A stretch of DNA of 64,000 bases from an uncultured Clostridia bacterium (GCA_937906945.1 CALCUE010000045.1:22625-86624); one strand, 5' to 3'; numbered from the stretch's first letter, positions 17,249-25,874 are shown. Made by a program: numbers and translations. Notes: generated by a model from the letters alone, not told the origin.

Positions 17249-17872
17249 ATGGCCGAATACCGCACCGTCGCCGGTTACGCTTCGGACGAGTTCACCGAGA
17301 AAAAATCCCGTTTCATCGGGCATATCGCGCCGGTTTCAACGGAGGAGGAGGCTCTTTCGTTCCTTTCCGAGATCAAAAGCCGTTATCGGGACGCTACCCA
17401 TAACGTGTTCGCCTATTCGCTGAGGGAAAACCAGATCAAACGTGCTTCCGACGACGGCGAACCGCAGGGAACCGGCGGTGTTCCGGTTCTGAACGTCCTC
17501 AATGGAGCGGGGCTTGTGGACGTGTGCTGTGTGGTGACACGGTATTTTGGAGGAACGCTTCTTGGGGTCGGTGGCCTTGTCCGCGCCTATACGGAAGGCG
17601 CGAAGATCGCTTTGGAAGCCGCGACGATCCGAACCATGGCGGAAAGCGTCGATCTTCGCCTTGTGACGGACTACGGACTTTACGGAAAACTGGAATATTA
17701 TTTCAATGAGCACGGGATTTTTGTGTTGAGCACGGCCTTTGAAGCCGACGTGACCGTCACGGTGCGCCTTCGGAAAGAGGAACGGGAAGCGTTTGAGCAC
17801 GATATGACGGAGCTTTCAAGCGGCACCCTTCACCCGGAGAAAATAGCCGAGGGATGGAATGAAATGGCTTAA
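17249..17872 (+). CDS. YigZ/IMPACT-family protein
   Basis: 207 residues with the UPF0029 N-terminal domain: KKSRFIGHIAPVSTEEEA, the signature DDGEPQGTGGVPVL and VVTRYFGGTLLGVGGLVRAY, then the small C-terminal ferredoxin-like DUF1949 domain. The family is linked to translation control (IMPACT) and its bacterial role is unsettled. Start at ATG 17249 after GAGAGGAGG; the earlier in-frame ATG lacks a binding site. The ComF-type gene follows 15 bases later. Confidence 0.92.
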   Translation: MAEYRTVAGYASDEFTEKKSRFIGHIAPVSTEEEALSFLSEIKSRYRDATHNVFAYSLRENQIKRASDDGEPQGTGGVPVLNVLNGAGLVDVCCVVTRYFGGTLLGVGGLVRAYTEGAKIALEAATIRTMAESVDLRLVTDYGLYGKLEYYFNEHGIFVLSTAFEADVTVTVRLRKEEREAFEHDMTELSSGTLHPEKIAEGWNEMA

Positions 17873-17887
17873 AAAGGCGGTGAAAGC

Positions 17888-18538
17888 GTGAACAAAGCGG
17901 TACGGTTCTGGGACCGGCTTCGACGGAAAATTCTGACCCTGGCGACGGGACGCTGTGCCTTTTGCCGGATGCCGACCCATTCCGGTTCCTGTCTTTGTGA
18001 CGACTGCCGGAAAAAGCTTTTGCCGCTGGATCTGGAAATTCCCGGACGACCTTACGAAAAGGCGTTTTGCGCCTATGTCTATGAGGGCGTCGGTCGGTCG
18101 ATTTTACTTCGGTACAAATTTTCCGACAACTGGGTCTATTATCTGGATCCGCTTTTCGACGGGATCTATGAAAAATATAAAAAATGCCTTTCCAGTGAAA
18201 TTTTTGACGCGGTGGTGCCGGTTCCGGCGTATCGGAAGAAAGTGACGCACCTGACGCCGCTGGCGAAACGCTTTGGCGCCTATACGGACATTCCGTATAA
18301 ACCGGAATATCTCATTAAAAAGAAGAAAACGGAAAAACAGCATCTTCTTTCAGCGGCCAGACGGCACACGAACCTCATCGGCGCGTTTTCGGCTTCCAAA
18401 GAAGTGAAAGGCAAACGGATCCTGCTTTTGGATGACATTATGACCACCGGAAGCACCGCCGCCGAATGCAGTGAAACGCTTCTCAAAGCCGGCGCCGAAG
18501 CGGTGGTCGTTCTGGCGGCGTTTCATACCATGCCGTAG
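17888..18538 (+). CDS. ComF-family phosphoribosyltransferase-like protein
   Basis: 216 residues. N-terminal zinc-finger-like CAFCRMPTHSGSCLCDDC, a central FDAVVPVPAYRKK strand and the phosphoribosyltransferase PRPP loop ILLLDDIMTTGSTAAEC identify a ComFC/GntX-type protein. ComFC takes part in DNA uptake during transformation; the presence of comEC at 48892 in this window is consistent with such a role. GTG start with a modest AAGGCGG box. Confidence 0.88.
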   Translation: MNKAVRFWDRLRRKILTLATGRCAFCRMPTHSGSCLCDDCRKKLLPLDLEIPGRPYEKAFCAYVYEGVGRSILLRYKFSDNWVYYLDPLFDGIYEKYKKCLSSEIFDAVVPVPAYRKKVTHLTPLAKRFGAYTDIPYKPEYLIKKKKTEKQHLLSAARRHTNLIGAFSASKEVKGKRILLLDDIMTTGSTAAECSETLLKAGAEAVVVLAAFHTMP

Positions 18539-18581
18539 AAAGAACAAAAAAGACGAATTCGGATTTTATCCGGAAAAAATC

Positions 18582-18609
18582 TTGATTATTCTTTTAAACC
18601 TGTTATAAT
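18582..18609 (+). promoter_or_regulatory. Promoter of the glycerol-3-phosphate dehydrogenase operon
   Basis: TTGATT, 16-bp spacer, perfect TATAAT at 18604-18609. Confidence 0.7.
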
Positions 18610-18635
18610 AAAAACATATATTATGGGCAGAGAAA

Positions 18636-18692
18636 GAGAGCGCAAAGGAGGCTTCGCAAAAATCGAAGACTTTTTGCCGCACTCTTTTTTTC
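18636..18692 (+). promoter_or_regulatory. Leader terminator/attenuator of the glp-type operon
   Basis: Between promoter and first gene the RNA can fold into a nested stem: inner CTTCG/CGAAG and outer GAGAGCGCAAA with TTTTGCCGCACTC, ending in a run of seven T residues. A terminator in a glp leader is the arrangement used by GlpP antitermination in Bacillus; GlpP control here is inference. Confidence 0.6.
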
Positions 18693-18708
18693 TGTCGAAG
18701 GGGGATTA

Positions 18709-20163
18709 TTGTCATTGGTCTATGATGTTGCAGTGATCGGTGCCGGTATCATTGGCTGCGGAATTGCCCGTGAGCTTTCCAAAACCAATTGCAAAGCGGT
18801 TCTGATTGAAAAAGAAAACGACGTTGCCATGGGAACGACCCGTGCCAACAGCGCCATTATCCATGCCGGTTATGACCCGCGTCCCGGCACGAAAATGGCG
18901 ATTTATAACGTGGAAGGAAACCGCCTGGCCGGGGACCTCTGCAAGGAACTGGACGTTCCGTTCCGCCGCTGCGGTTCCTTCGTTCTGGCTTTCAGCGAGG
19001 ACGACATGGAGATTGTCAGAAAACTTTATGACCGCGGTGTCAAAAACGGCGTTCCGGATATGGTTATCCTGAACGGCGACCAGGTTCGGGAAATGGAACC
19101 CAACGTCTCCGCGGAATGTGTCGGCGCTCTCTTTGCCCATACCGCCGGTATCGTAAATCCCTGGGAGTGGGCGCTTGCCCTTGCGGAGCAGGCCGTCGAT
19201 AACGGCGTCGATCTCAAGCTTTGCTATGAAGTGACCGGTATCACGAAAGAGAACGGAAACTTCATTATCACCGGCAAAGACGCCGAACCCATTGAAGCTA
19301 AATTCGTCGTCAACGCCGCCGGCGTTTACAGCGACCTTGTCGCCCGCATGGTCGGCGACGAAAGCATCACCATCGACGCTTCCCGCGGCCAGTATTATCT
19401 TCTTGATAAATCCCAGGGCAAGCTTTTTGACCACGTCATGTTCCAGTGCCCCGGTCCGCTCGGCAAAGGCGTTCTTGTCGCCCCGACGGTCCACGGCAAC
19501 CTCATCGTCGGACCGGACGCCAACCCCGGTTCCGAAAAGGATGACACCTCCACCGACCGGAACGGTCTTAGCCACGTTATGGAAGCCAGCAAAAAGACCA
19601 CCGGCGCCATCAATTTCCGGGAGTGCATCCGGAACTTCGCCGGTCTTCGCGCCGAGCCTCTTTCCAAAGATTTCACCGTTGGTTTCTCCAACACCGACGA
19701 CCATTTCATGAACGTCGCCGGCATCAAATCGCCGGGTCTTTCCGCCGCGCCGGCTATCGCCATTGATGTGGCGAGAATGCTGTTTGAAGCCGGTGTTCCG
19801 GCTGAGCCGAAGGCCGACTATAAAGCCGCCCGCAAACACGTTCGTTTCAAAGACCTTTCCGACGAGGAAAAGGCCGCCGTCATCAAAGAAAATCCCGCTT
19901 ATGGCCGTGTGATCTGCCGCTGTGAGACCATCACCGAGGGCGAGATCGTTGACGCTTTGCACGGCGCCATCGTTCCGAGAACCCTCGACGGCATCAAACG
20001 CCGTTGCAACGCCGGAATGGGCCGCTGCCAGAGCGGTTTCTGCGGACCGAGAGTTCTGGAGATCATCTCTCGCGAACTGGGCATCGACCCGACCGAAGTC
20101 CTTCTGGACAAAGAGGGCTCCTATATCCTTACCGGAAAAACCACGAAAGGAGAGTGCCGCTGA
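18709..20163 (+). CDS. FAD-dependent glycerol-3-phosphate dehydrogenase (GlpA-like) with BFD [2Fe-2S] domain
   Basis: 484 residues. DAO-type FAD-binding fold at the N-terminus (AVIGAGIIGCGIARELSK), TTRANSAIIHAGYDPRPG, and a C-terminal BFD-like ferredoxin domain with RVICRCETITEGEI and CNAGMGRCQSGFCGP supplying four Cys. This is the anaerobic GlpA type: it oxidises glycerol 3-phosphate to dihydroxyacetone phosphate and passes electrons to partner flavoproteins. The next two genes complete the three-gene module seen across clostridia. TTG start behind AAGGGGG. Confidence 0.9.
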   Translation: MSLVYDVAVIGAGIIGCGIARELSKTNCKAVLIEKENDVAMGTTRANSAIIHAGYDPRPGTKMAIYNVEGNRLAGDLCKELDVPFRRCGSFVLAFSEDDMEIVRKLYDRGVKNGVPDMVILNGDQVREMEPNVSAECVGALFAHTAGIVNPWEWALALAEQAVDNGVDLKLCYEVTGITKENGNFIITGKDAEPIEAKFVVNAAGVYSDLVARMVGDESITIDASRGQYYLLDKSQGKLFDHVMFQCPGPLGKGVLVAPTVHGNLIVGPDANPGSEKDDTSTDRNGLSHVMEASKKTTGAINFRECIRNFAGLRAEPLSKDFTVGFSNTDDHFMNVAGIKSPGLSAAPAIAIDVARMLFEAGVPAEPKADYKAARKHVRFKDLSDEEKAAVIKENPAYGRVICRCETITEGEIVDALHGAIVPRTLDGIKRRCNAGMGRCQSGFCGPRVLEIISRELGIDPTEVLLDKEGSYILTGKTTKGECR

Positions 20164-21437
20164 TGTATTATGATTTAGTTGTTGTCGGCGGAGGTCCTGC
20201 CGGACTTGCCGCCGCGGAAGAAGCCAAACGCAACGGCGTGGACTCCATCCTTATTATCGAGCGTGACAAAGAACTGGGCGGTATTCTGAACCAGTGCATC
20301 CACTCCGGTTTCGGTCTTCACGTCTTCAAAGAACAGCTTTCCGGTCCGGAATATGCCCAGCGGTTTATTGACCGCCTTGAGGGCACCGGCATTGAGGTGA
20401 AGACCGACACCATGGTGCTCGGCATCACCCCGGACAAATCCATCTACGCCATCAGCGAAGCCGAGGGCTACGTCAAAATTGACGCCGGCGCCATCGTCCT
20501 CGCCATGGGTTGCCGCGAACGGACCAGAGGCGCCATCGCCATTCCCGGCGAGCGTCCTTCCGGTATTTTCACCGCCGGTACCGCTCAGCGTTACATCAAC
20601 ATCGAAGGCTATATGGTCGGTAAAAAGGTGCTGATCCTCGGTTCCGGCGATATTGGCCTTATCATGGCCAGAAGAATGACCCTTGAAGGCGCGGAAGTCA
20701 AAGCCGTCGTCGAACTGATGCCCTATTCCAACGGTCTCAAACGGAACATCGCCCAATGCCTGGACGACTATGGCATTCCGCTTTATCTCAGCCACACCGT
20801 CACCGACATCAAAGGCGAAAACGGCCGTCTTTCCAAAGTCATCGTCAGCAAGGTCGATGGCTTCACCCCGATCCCCGGTACGGAGATCGAGTTTGACGTC
20901 GATACCCTGCTTCTTTCCGTCGGTCTGGTGCCCGAAAACGAGCTGACCAGAAACGCCGGTATCGAGATCGACAAACGCACCAACGGCGCCATTGTCAATG
21001 AAAACATGATGACTTCCGTCGATGGTATCTTCGCCTGCGGCAACGTCCTCCACGTTCACGACCTCGTTGACTTCGTCACCCATGAGTCCGAAAACGCCGG
21101 TAAAGCCGCCGCCGCTTATCTGAACGCGAAAAAAGCCGGTACCACCGAAGAAGCGGAAGCGCCGATCAACCTTGTCAACGGCGATTTCATCGGCTATACC
21201 GTGCCGCAGAAAGTTACCGTTTCCAAAGTGGATAAATTCATCGAAGTGCTGTTCCGTGTCCGTGCCGTGCTCAAAGACGTCAACGTTGTTGTCAAATGCG
21301 GCGACAAGGTGCTCATGAGCAAGAAACATGACCAGATGCTTCCGGCGGAGATGGAAAAACTCATCATCCCGAAGAAAATGCTGGAAATGGCCGAAGGAAA
21401 AGACATCGAGATCTGCGTAGAAAAGGAGGCGGAATGA
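20163..21437 (+). CDS. FAD/NAD(P)-dependent oxidoreductase, GlpB-like partner
   Basis: 424 residues with a dinucleotide fold at the very N-terminus (YYDLVVVGGGPAGLAAAEEA), a redox-active-like LNQCIHSGFG stretch, a second Rossmann motif VLILGSGDIGLIMARR and a C-terminal FAD loop GIFACGNVLHVHDLVDFV. It is the usual second subunit of the GlpA/DUF1667 module. ATG 20163 overlaps the preceding stop (TGATG), with AAAGGAG upstream. It probably transfers electrons from glycerol 3-phosphate oxidation to an acceptor; the acceptor is not evident. Confidence 0.9.
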   Translation: MYYDLVVVGGGPAGLAAAEEAKRNGVDSILIIERDKELGGILNQCIHSGFGLHVFKEQLSGPEYAQRFIDRLEGTGIEVKTDTMVLGITPDKSIYAISEAEGYVKIDAGAIVLAMGCRERTRGAIAIPGERPSGIFTAGTAQRYINIEGYMVGKKVLILGSGDIGLIMARRMTLEGAEVKAVVELMPYSNGLKRNIAQCLDDYGIPLYLSHTVTDIKGENGRLSKVIVSKVDGFTPIPGTEIEFDVDTLLLSVGLVPENELTRNAGIEIDKRTNGAIVNENMMTSVDGIFACGNVLHVHDLVDFVTHESENAGKAAAAYLNAKKAGTTEEAEAPINLVNGDFIGYTVPQKVTVSKVDKFIEVLFRVRAVLKDVNVVVKCGDKVLMSKKHDQMLPAEMEKLIIPKKMLEMAEGKDIEICVEKEAE

Positions 21438-21438
21438 T

Positions 21439-21789
21439 ATGCTGAAAACCATCACCTGCATCTGCTGCCCGAAGGGCTGCCAGATCACGCTGGATACCGA
21501 CGCGCCGGAAGAGACCGTTAAAGGCTTCTCCTGCCCGCAGGGTCACGATTATGCCCTTTCGGAGCTCATCCATCCGATGAGAACCATCTCCTCCACTGTC
21601 GAGATCAAAGGCGGACTTCATCCGCGCATTCCGGTCAAGACCAACGGCAACATCCCGAAGGAAAAGATTTTTGAGGTCATGGACGAGATCAATAAGATCA
21701 GCGTCGAGTCTCCGGTCAAATGCGGCGACGTTCTTCTTCCGAACGTCCTCGACACCGGCATCGACATCGTCGCCTGCCGCGATATGTAA
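21439..21789 (+). CDS. DUF1667 small metal-binding subunit
   Basis: 116 residues with CICCPKGCQ and a third and fourth Cys in FSCPQGH and VKCGDV, spaced to bind zinc or an iron-sulfur cluster. DUF1667 proteins are the third member of the anaerobic glycerol-3-phosphate dehydrogenase-type operon (GlpC-like position). It begins one base after the upstream stop and is followed by a strong terminator. Confidence 0.9.
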   Translation: MLKTITCICCPKGCQITLDTDAPEETVKGFSCPQGHDYALSELIHPMRTISSTVEIKGGLHPRIPVKTNGNIPKEKIFEVMDEINKISVESPVKCGDVLLPNVLDTGIDIVACRDM

Positions 21790-21796
21790 AAAAACG

Positions 21797-21829
21797 AAAG
21801 GCCTTCCCGACGGGAAGGCCTTTTTTCTT
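21797..21829 (+). terminator. Intrinsic terminator of the glp-type operon
   Basis: Long perfect stem AAAGGCCTTCCCG / CGGGAAGGCCTTT over one base, then a T-run. Confidence 0.93.
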
Positions 21830-21849
21830 TCTGAAGGAGGCGTTTGGGA

Positions 21850-22310
21850 ATGGAAAGATCGGTGCGAACTTCGGGCAAGGCGGTCGCCATCCGTGACGGA
21901 AAGCTTCTGGCGATCCGTCTTAAAGACGAGGACGGCGATTACTATATTCTGCCCGGCGGCGACAGAAGGCCTGAGAACGCCTGACGGAAACGGTGGCGAG
22001 AGAGGTGGCCGAGGAGACCGGTTTCGCCGTTACCGTCGGCGAGCTGCTTTTTGTCATCGAGGGTTCACAGGGCGAAAAAAGCCACCGGGTCGATCTGGTG
22101 TTTCGGGCCGATTATGAGGGACCGGTTTCGGTCACGCAAAAACCCGATCATCAGCAGGTGGGTGTGGACTGGCTGGACACAGCGACGCTGAACCACGCGC
22201 CGCTTTATCCCTCCAAGCTCCGCCGTCCCATCATGAATTGGGCCGAAGGAAAGGAAAAGGCGGTCTATTTGGGCGACGAATGTGTCGGCGACCCGGAAGT
22301 GACCGATTGA
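21850..22310 (+). pseudogene. NUDIX hydrolase, inactivated by a frameshift and a stop
   Basis: Begins MERSVRTSGKAVAIRDGKLL at ATG 21850 behind GAAGGAGG and runs normally to YYILPGG, then the frame ends at TGA 21982. The rest (LTETVAREVAEETGF, holding most of the NUDIX box, to the stop at 22310) is in another frame. Restoring one G after CCCGGCGGC would give GGGQKA, then a TGA where the NUDIX Gly is expected, then ERLTETVAREVAEETG. Two independent lesions in the catalytic box argue for a real pseudogene more than a sequencing slip, though an assembly error cannot be excluded. Confidence 0.8.
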
Positions 22311-22333
22311 CATTTCCGAAAAAGCCAATGAAA

Positions 22334-22390
22334 AAAGCATAGGGAAAAACGGCAAAAGTAAGCCGTTTGTTGTCCCTATGCTTTATTTTA
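22334..22390 (+). terminator. Long two-part terminator hairpin
   Basis: Outer stem AAAGCATAGGGA/TCCCTATGCTTT and inner stem AACGGC/GCCGTT, followed by TTATTTTAT. The next 50 bases are very AT-rich and show nothing else. Confidence 0.8.
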
Positions 22391-22450
22391 TATATTGTAA
22401 AATAATATAATATAAAGTATAAAAATGTGAATTTCGGTCGAAAATTTGGA

Positions 22451-22738
22451 TCAAAGGACGAAGATGACCATAAGAACGAGCGAAAGCAAATAGAGCCCGA
22501 TGGAAAGAAGAAAGAAGGGCGACAGCTTCGCTCCGGTTTCCTTTTTTCGAAACGTCTCATAGAGAAAACCGGCGGTCAGAAGTCCGACGCCCGGCAGGAA
22601 AAAGGCGATGCAGCGCAAAGCTTCCGGGGTGTTGTTTTCGATGTCTTTGACTTCGAAGAGGACGATGAAAACCAAAACACCGAGAAGAAGCAGAAGGAGA
22701 AAGGACAGTTCTTTGACGTTTTTTCGGAACCAGTTCAT
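22451..22738 (-). CDS. Small membrane protein, unknown function (95 aa)
   Basis: MNWFRKNVKELSF followed by three hydrophobic stretches separated by short polar loops. I recognise no family. The ATG at 22738 has GAGGTGA at correct spacing, and the frame lies on the same strand as its neighbours, so I regard it as real. A terminator separates it from the upstream membrane protein gene. Confidence 0.65.
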   Translation of the reverse strand: MNWFRKNVKELSFLLLLLLGVLVFIVLFEVKDIENNTPEALRCIAFFLPGVGLLTAGFLYETFRKKETGAKLSPFFLLSIGLYLLSLVLMVIFVL

Positions 22739-22769
22739 GGAAAGTCACCTCGCGATTTCGGGATAAAAT

Positions 22770-22797
22770 GAAAAACGCCGGTTTTTCCGGCGTTTTT
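22770..22797 (-). terminator. Intrinsic terminator between two membrane-protein genes
   Basis: AAACGCCGG/CCGGCGTTT stem over four T residues with A- and T-runs on both sides; serves the gene ending at 22799. Confidence 0.88.
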
Positions 22798-22798
22798 G

Positions 22799-23350
22799 TT
22801 ATTTGGCGCTTCGGCGCAGGAATTTTGGACGGAACCAGAGAACATAGGTGCGGGTGATCTGGGTCAGGGCAAAGTCATAGACCACAAAAAGCAGATTGCC
22901 GAGACCGAGCAGGACAAGCACCGAATATTTTCCGAAATCGCCGAACTCGGTGAGGATATCCGGGATGCGGAAAATGTAAAGGATGATAAGATAGCCGAGC
23001 ACAACGCAGAAATTGAAGCAGAAAAACTTGAGAACAAAAACCAGCGGCTTCCATTTGAGCTTTTCGAGCAGGAGCTTCGTGATGGGGTAATGACCGAAAA
23101 ACATCACGAACATGAGCATGGCTTCCTTATCCGGCGTCATAAGAAACGACAGGATCGAAACGGCGACGTAAAGCGTGAAGGCCCAACGGGGTCTGGTCTC
23201 GACGGCGACGGAGACCATTAAAAGTCCGGCCAGCGCCGGAAGAGCGTAAGTGGAAAACGGGAACAGCCCGGTCATGAAAAGCAGGACGGTGCAGAGAGCG
23301 GCGACCACGCCGCAAAGCGCCACCTGTTGACTTCGTTTGATGGGAAACAC
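22799..23350 (-). CDS. Integral membrane protein, unknown function (183 aa)
   Basis: Highly hydrophobic, five to six helices, beginning MFPIKRSQQVALCGVVAAL. The first half resembles small clostridial membrane proteins of the ECF S-component size class, but no diagnostic motif is visible and I do not assign one. The GTG start at 23350 has its AAGAGGG box immediately adjacent, so the true start could be slightly downstream. The gene lies 24 bases after the J-domain gene on the same strand. Confidence 0.7.
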   Translation of the reverse strand: MFPIKRSQQVALCGVVAALCTVLLFMTGLFPFSTYALPALAGLLMVSVAVETRPRWAFTLYVAVSILSFLMTPDKEAMLMFVMFFGHYPITKLLLEKLKWKPLVFVLKFFCFNFCVVLGYLIILYIFRIPDILTEFGDFGKYSVLVLLGLGNLLFVVYDFALTQITRTYVLWFRPKFLRRSAK

Positions 23351-23374
23351 CCTCTTTTCGTTAGCGTTGGAAGA

Positions 23375-24052
23375 TCAGCAACAGCCACCGCCACCCCGAC
23401 AGCACATGTTGAGGCAGATAAGGCTCGTGCAGCAGTCGCAGAGGTCAAAATTGCAGTAGGTCATGGGGTTTTCACCGTTTCCGTAGCCCCGGGAGGTGCC
23501 GTACTGCCGCCGGTAGGCGCACTGTTGATAGGCGCTGGCGTATTCGGCGTTGTTCGGCTCCATTTTATAGGCGATGGTAAAATGGTTCATCGCCTCGTTG
23601 AGCCAACCACGGCTGTAATAGATATGGCCTTTGAGGAAATACCATTCGGCGGTGCGCTGTGCTTCCGCCACGCCGTCGAGCAGTTCCTCCGCTTCGGCGA
23701 TGCGGTTCTGCTGAATGAGGCGGCGGATGTCGGCAAAGCGGCTGTTGCCGTAATTGTAGGAGGCGCCGGAATAGGTGGAGCCGCCATAGGAATTGCCGCC
23801 GTAGCCGTTGTAGTTGTTATAGCCGGAGGAGGCGTTCCCGTAGCTTGTGTGAACGCCGGCTTTGCGGTCTTTGGTGATCTGGTCGTAGGCGGCGTTGATC
23901 TCTTTCATCTTTTCGGCGGCGACGTCGGCCAGAGGGTTGTCGCCGTACTTGTCCGGGTGATATTTCCGGACAAGGTCCCGGTAGGCCTTTTTGATTTCGT
24001 CATCGGTGGCGTTTTCCGGTACGCCGAGGACTTTATAGGGATTCTGCTCCAT
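23375..24052 (-). CDS. J-domain protein with TPR-like region and Cys-rich tail
   Basis: 225 residues. Residues 1-65 are a J domain (YKVLGVPENATDDEIKKAYR, with HPD in RKYHPDKYGD), which stimulates DnaK ATPase. A Gly/Asn/Tyr-rich linker follows, then a TPR-like helical region (RIAEAEELLDGVAEAQRTAEWYF) and a striking C-terminus DLCDCCTSLICLNMCCRGGG ending CC, with nine cysteines in about 20 residues. The tail could be palmitoylation-like, metal-binding or membrane-apposed. ATG 24052 follows AAAGGAGG and lies inside the end of the DUF5685 gene, so the two are coupled. Confidence 0.87.
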   Translation of the reverse strand: MEQNPYKVLGVPENATDDEIKKAYRDLVRKYHPDKYGDNPLADVAAEKMKEINAAYDQITKDRKAGVHTSYGNASSGYNNYNGYGGNSYGGSTYSGASYNYGNSRFADIRRLIQQNRIAEAEELLDGVAEAQRTAEWYFLKGHIYYSRGWLNEAMNHFTIAYKMEPNNAEYASAYQQCAYRRQYGTSRGYGNGENPMTYCNFDLCDCCTSLICLNMCCRGGGGCC

Positions 24053-24899
24053 CGAGGTCGCCTCCTTTCTTTTTGATGATGCGGACCACTTCGGCCCGAA
24101 GACCGAGCCCGACGATATTTTCAATAAGCTCTTTGTAGGTGTAAAATTCCAACAGGGAAAGGTCGTTTTCCAGTTCCGCCGTGGTGAGGAAAAGGGAATT
24201 TTTCGCTTCGGTGACGGCGGCGTCGCCGTAGGAAAGGAACGGGTTGAAGTTGCCCTTTTTCCGGTCGTCCTCCAGGTCGTCCAGCGCGTCGCAGAGATAG
24301 ACGTAACGACCGACAAGATAGCCGAAGCGGGAAAGGATCCGCTTTTTGGTGGGATCCTCCGAACGAAGGGCAAGCGCGGCGGAAAGGAATTCGGCGGTGG
24401 GTTCGGCGGCTTTGTCCGGCGACGCGCCGCTTTTTTCGGCGGCGCTTTGCGCCTCCATCATTTTCATGGCCGCTTCGTCGAGCGCCATGGCGTCAGCGTC
24501 GGAAAGCGCCTTTTTCCGGGCGCTTTTGGCGAAAGGAAAGAACAGCGCCGCGCGGAGCTTATGCCAGAAGCCGTGATCGGAAAGGTCGTCCCGCAGCTTA
24601 TAATAGGTGAGAACGGTCGCCGCTTTCGCCGAAAAGGCGACGGCCTCGCTTTCGACGCAGCAGCATTGCTTTTGAAACGGATGAGCGAGGCAGGCGCAAT
24701 CCTTAAACGAGGCGCAGGGCTTTTCCTCCAAAGAGATCAGAAAGAGAGCGAGGAAGGCGAAATCGTAACTGAGCGTCAGCCGGGAAAGAAGGCCGAAGCG
24801 CTTGCCCTGCTCTTTGCAAAGACCGCAATAGATCGCTTTGTAGTCGTCCATTTCCCGAAAACGCAGTTCCGGGCGGTAAGGTTTGATATAACCGAACAA
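24033..24899 (-). CDS. DUF5685 family protein
   Basis: 288 residues starting MFGYIKPYRPELRFREMDDYKAIYCGLCKEQGKRFG, the hallmark opening of DUF5685, with paired cysteines (YCGLC, CACLAHPFQKQCCC) suggestive of metal or disulfide chemistry, and LVGRYVYLCDALDDLEDDRKKGNFNPF, which resembles an all-alpha isoprenoid-synthase-like helix pair. No activity is established. TTG start at 24899 behind AAAGGAG. Its 3' end overlaps the J-domain gene by 20 bases; the pairing suggests DnaK-assisted maturation, which is inference. Confidence 0.82.
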   Translation of the reverse strand: MFGYIKPYRPELRFREMDDYKAIYCGLCKEQGKRFGLLSRLTLSYDFAFLALFLISLEEKPCASFKDCACLAHPFQKQCCCVESEAVAFSAKAATVLTYYKLRDDLSDHGFWHKLRAALFFPFAKSARKKALSDADAMALDEAAMKMMEAQSAAEKSGASPDKAAEPTAEFLSAALALRSEDPTKKRILSRFGYLVGRYVYLCDALDDLEDDRKKGNFNPFLSYGDAAVTEAKNSLFLTTAELENDLSLLEFYTYKELIENIVGLGLRAEVVRIIKKKGGDLDGAESL

Positions 24900-25014
24900 G
24901 CGTGCCGCTCCTTTCCTATGTTATTCAAAGTTATTTTACACCGCTTTTGCGGAAAAAGGATGAAGAAACTGTAAAATAATCCGGAAAAACGGGACTTTTT
25001 CCGCGGACGAAAAG

Positions 25015-25059
25015 AAAAAAGGCTTTCCGGAAAGGAAAGTTTCCTTTCCGGAGAGCCTT
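25015..25059 (-). terminator. Long intrinsic terminator of the lipoprotein gene
   Basis: GGCTTTCCGGAAAGGAAA pairs almost completely with TTCCTTTCCGGAGAGCC, followed on the minus strand by a T-run. Confidence 0.9.
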
Positions 25060-25083
25060 TTTATGTTTCTGGCGGGATATTTT

Positions 25084-25704
25084 TTATTCGATGCCGAGGA
25101 TGGAATAGGTGGAACGGATGATGGCGTCCAGTTGCTCCCGCTCTTCTTCAGAGACACGGAAGGCTTTCTGGGCGTGGTTGTCGGTGAAAATTCCGGACGA
25201 GGAGGTATAGGTGAGCTTTCGCCCATCGGCGAACCAGAGTTCGTAATCCGGCAGGCCGTCGTAGGGGTCGCCCCAGAGACCGTCATCATCGGCTTTTTTC
25301 AAAATCGCCTTGATCGTTTCCCCGTCTTCGCTCCGGATGCCGATGGCTTCTTTGCGATCAAAGCGGCAGAGATAGAATTCGGATTCAATGTGGCCGACAA
25401 GCTGTTTCGGTTCTTCTCCGACTTTAGGCGTATAGACGACGGGGCCTTCGGCGCTGTAGGCGACCGGTTCTTCGGGCTCTTCGGGGAGAATGGGCGTTTC
25501 CTCCGGCTCTTCGGTGGTTTCCGGTTCTGTGGGTTCTTCCGGAATTTCCGGTTCTTTTTCTTCCTCGGGGATTCTTTCCTCTCCGTCGGCTTCCTCGGCT
25601 TCGGGGGTCAAAATGATGGGATCTTCCAAAGGCAAAGCCGCTTCTTTGGCGCAGCCGGAGAACAGCAGAAGACCGAGCAGAAGGGCAAGAAGAATTTTTT
25701 TCAT
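25084..25704 (-). CDS. Lipoprotein of unknown function (206 aa)
   Basis: Signal peptide with lipobox LFSGC (Cys18), then an extended Glu/Pro-rich linker of roughly 60 residues (EEPTEPETTEEPEE and similar) that would hold the C-terminal globular domain away from the membrane through the cell wall. That domain (YLCRFDRKEAIGIRSEDGET ... LPDYELWFADGRKLTYTSS) has no family I can name. ATG 25704 follows AAGGAAG; the terminator at 25015-25059 closes the transcript. Confidence 0.8.
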   Translation of the reverse strand: MKKILLALLLGLLLFSGCAKEAALPLEDPIILTPEAEEADGEERIPEEEKEPEIPEEPTEPETTEEPEETPILPEEPEEPVAYSAEGPVVYTPKVGEEPKQLVGHIESEFYLCRFDRKEAIGIRSEDGETIKAILKKADDDGLWGDPYDGLPDYELWFADGRKLTYTSSSGIFTDNHAQKAFRVSEEEREQLDAIIRSTYSILGIE

Positions 25705-25809
25705 AGTGAACACTTCCTTAAAAAACGGCATTTGTATCATTAGTGCGGGGAAAACGGAGATTTCCTGCGCGGTCCGGAAAAATTTTCTCGTTTTTTCGAA
25801 ATCTTTTAA

Positions 25810-25838
25810 TTGTATTTTAATAGGAGCGGTGGTACAAT
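25810..25838 (+). promoter_or_regulatory. Promoter of lepA
   Basis: TTGTAT at 25810-25815, 17-bp spacer, TACAAT at 25833-25838. Confidence 0.65.
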
Positions 25839-25874
25839 GTAAATTGGAATATTTTCAGCCGGAGGTGCATTTTT

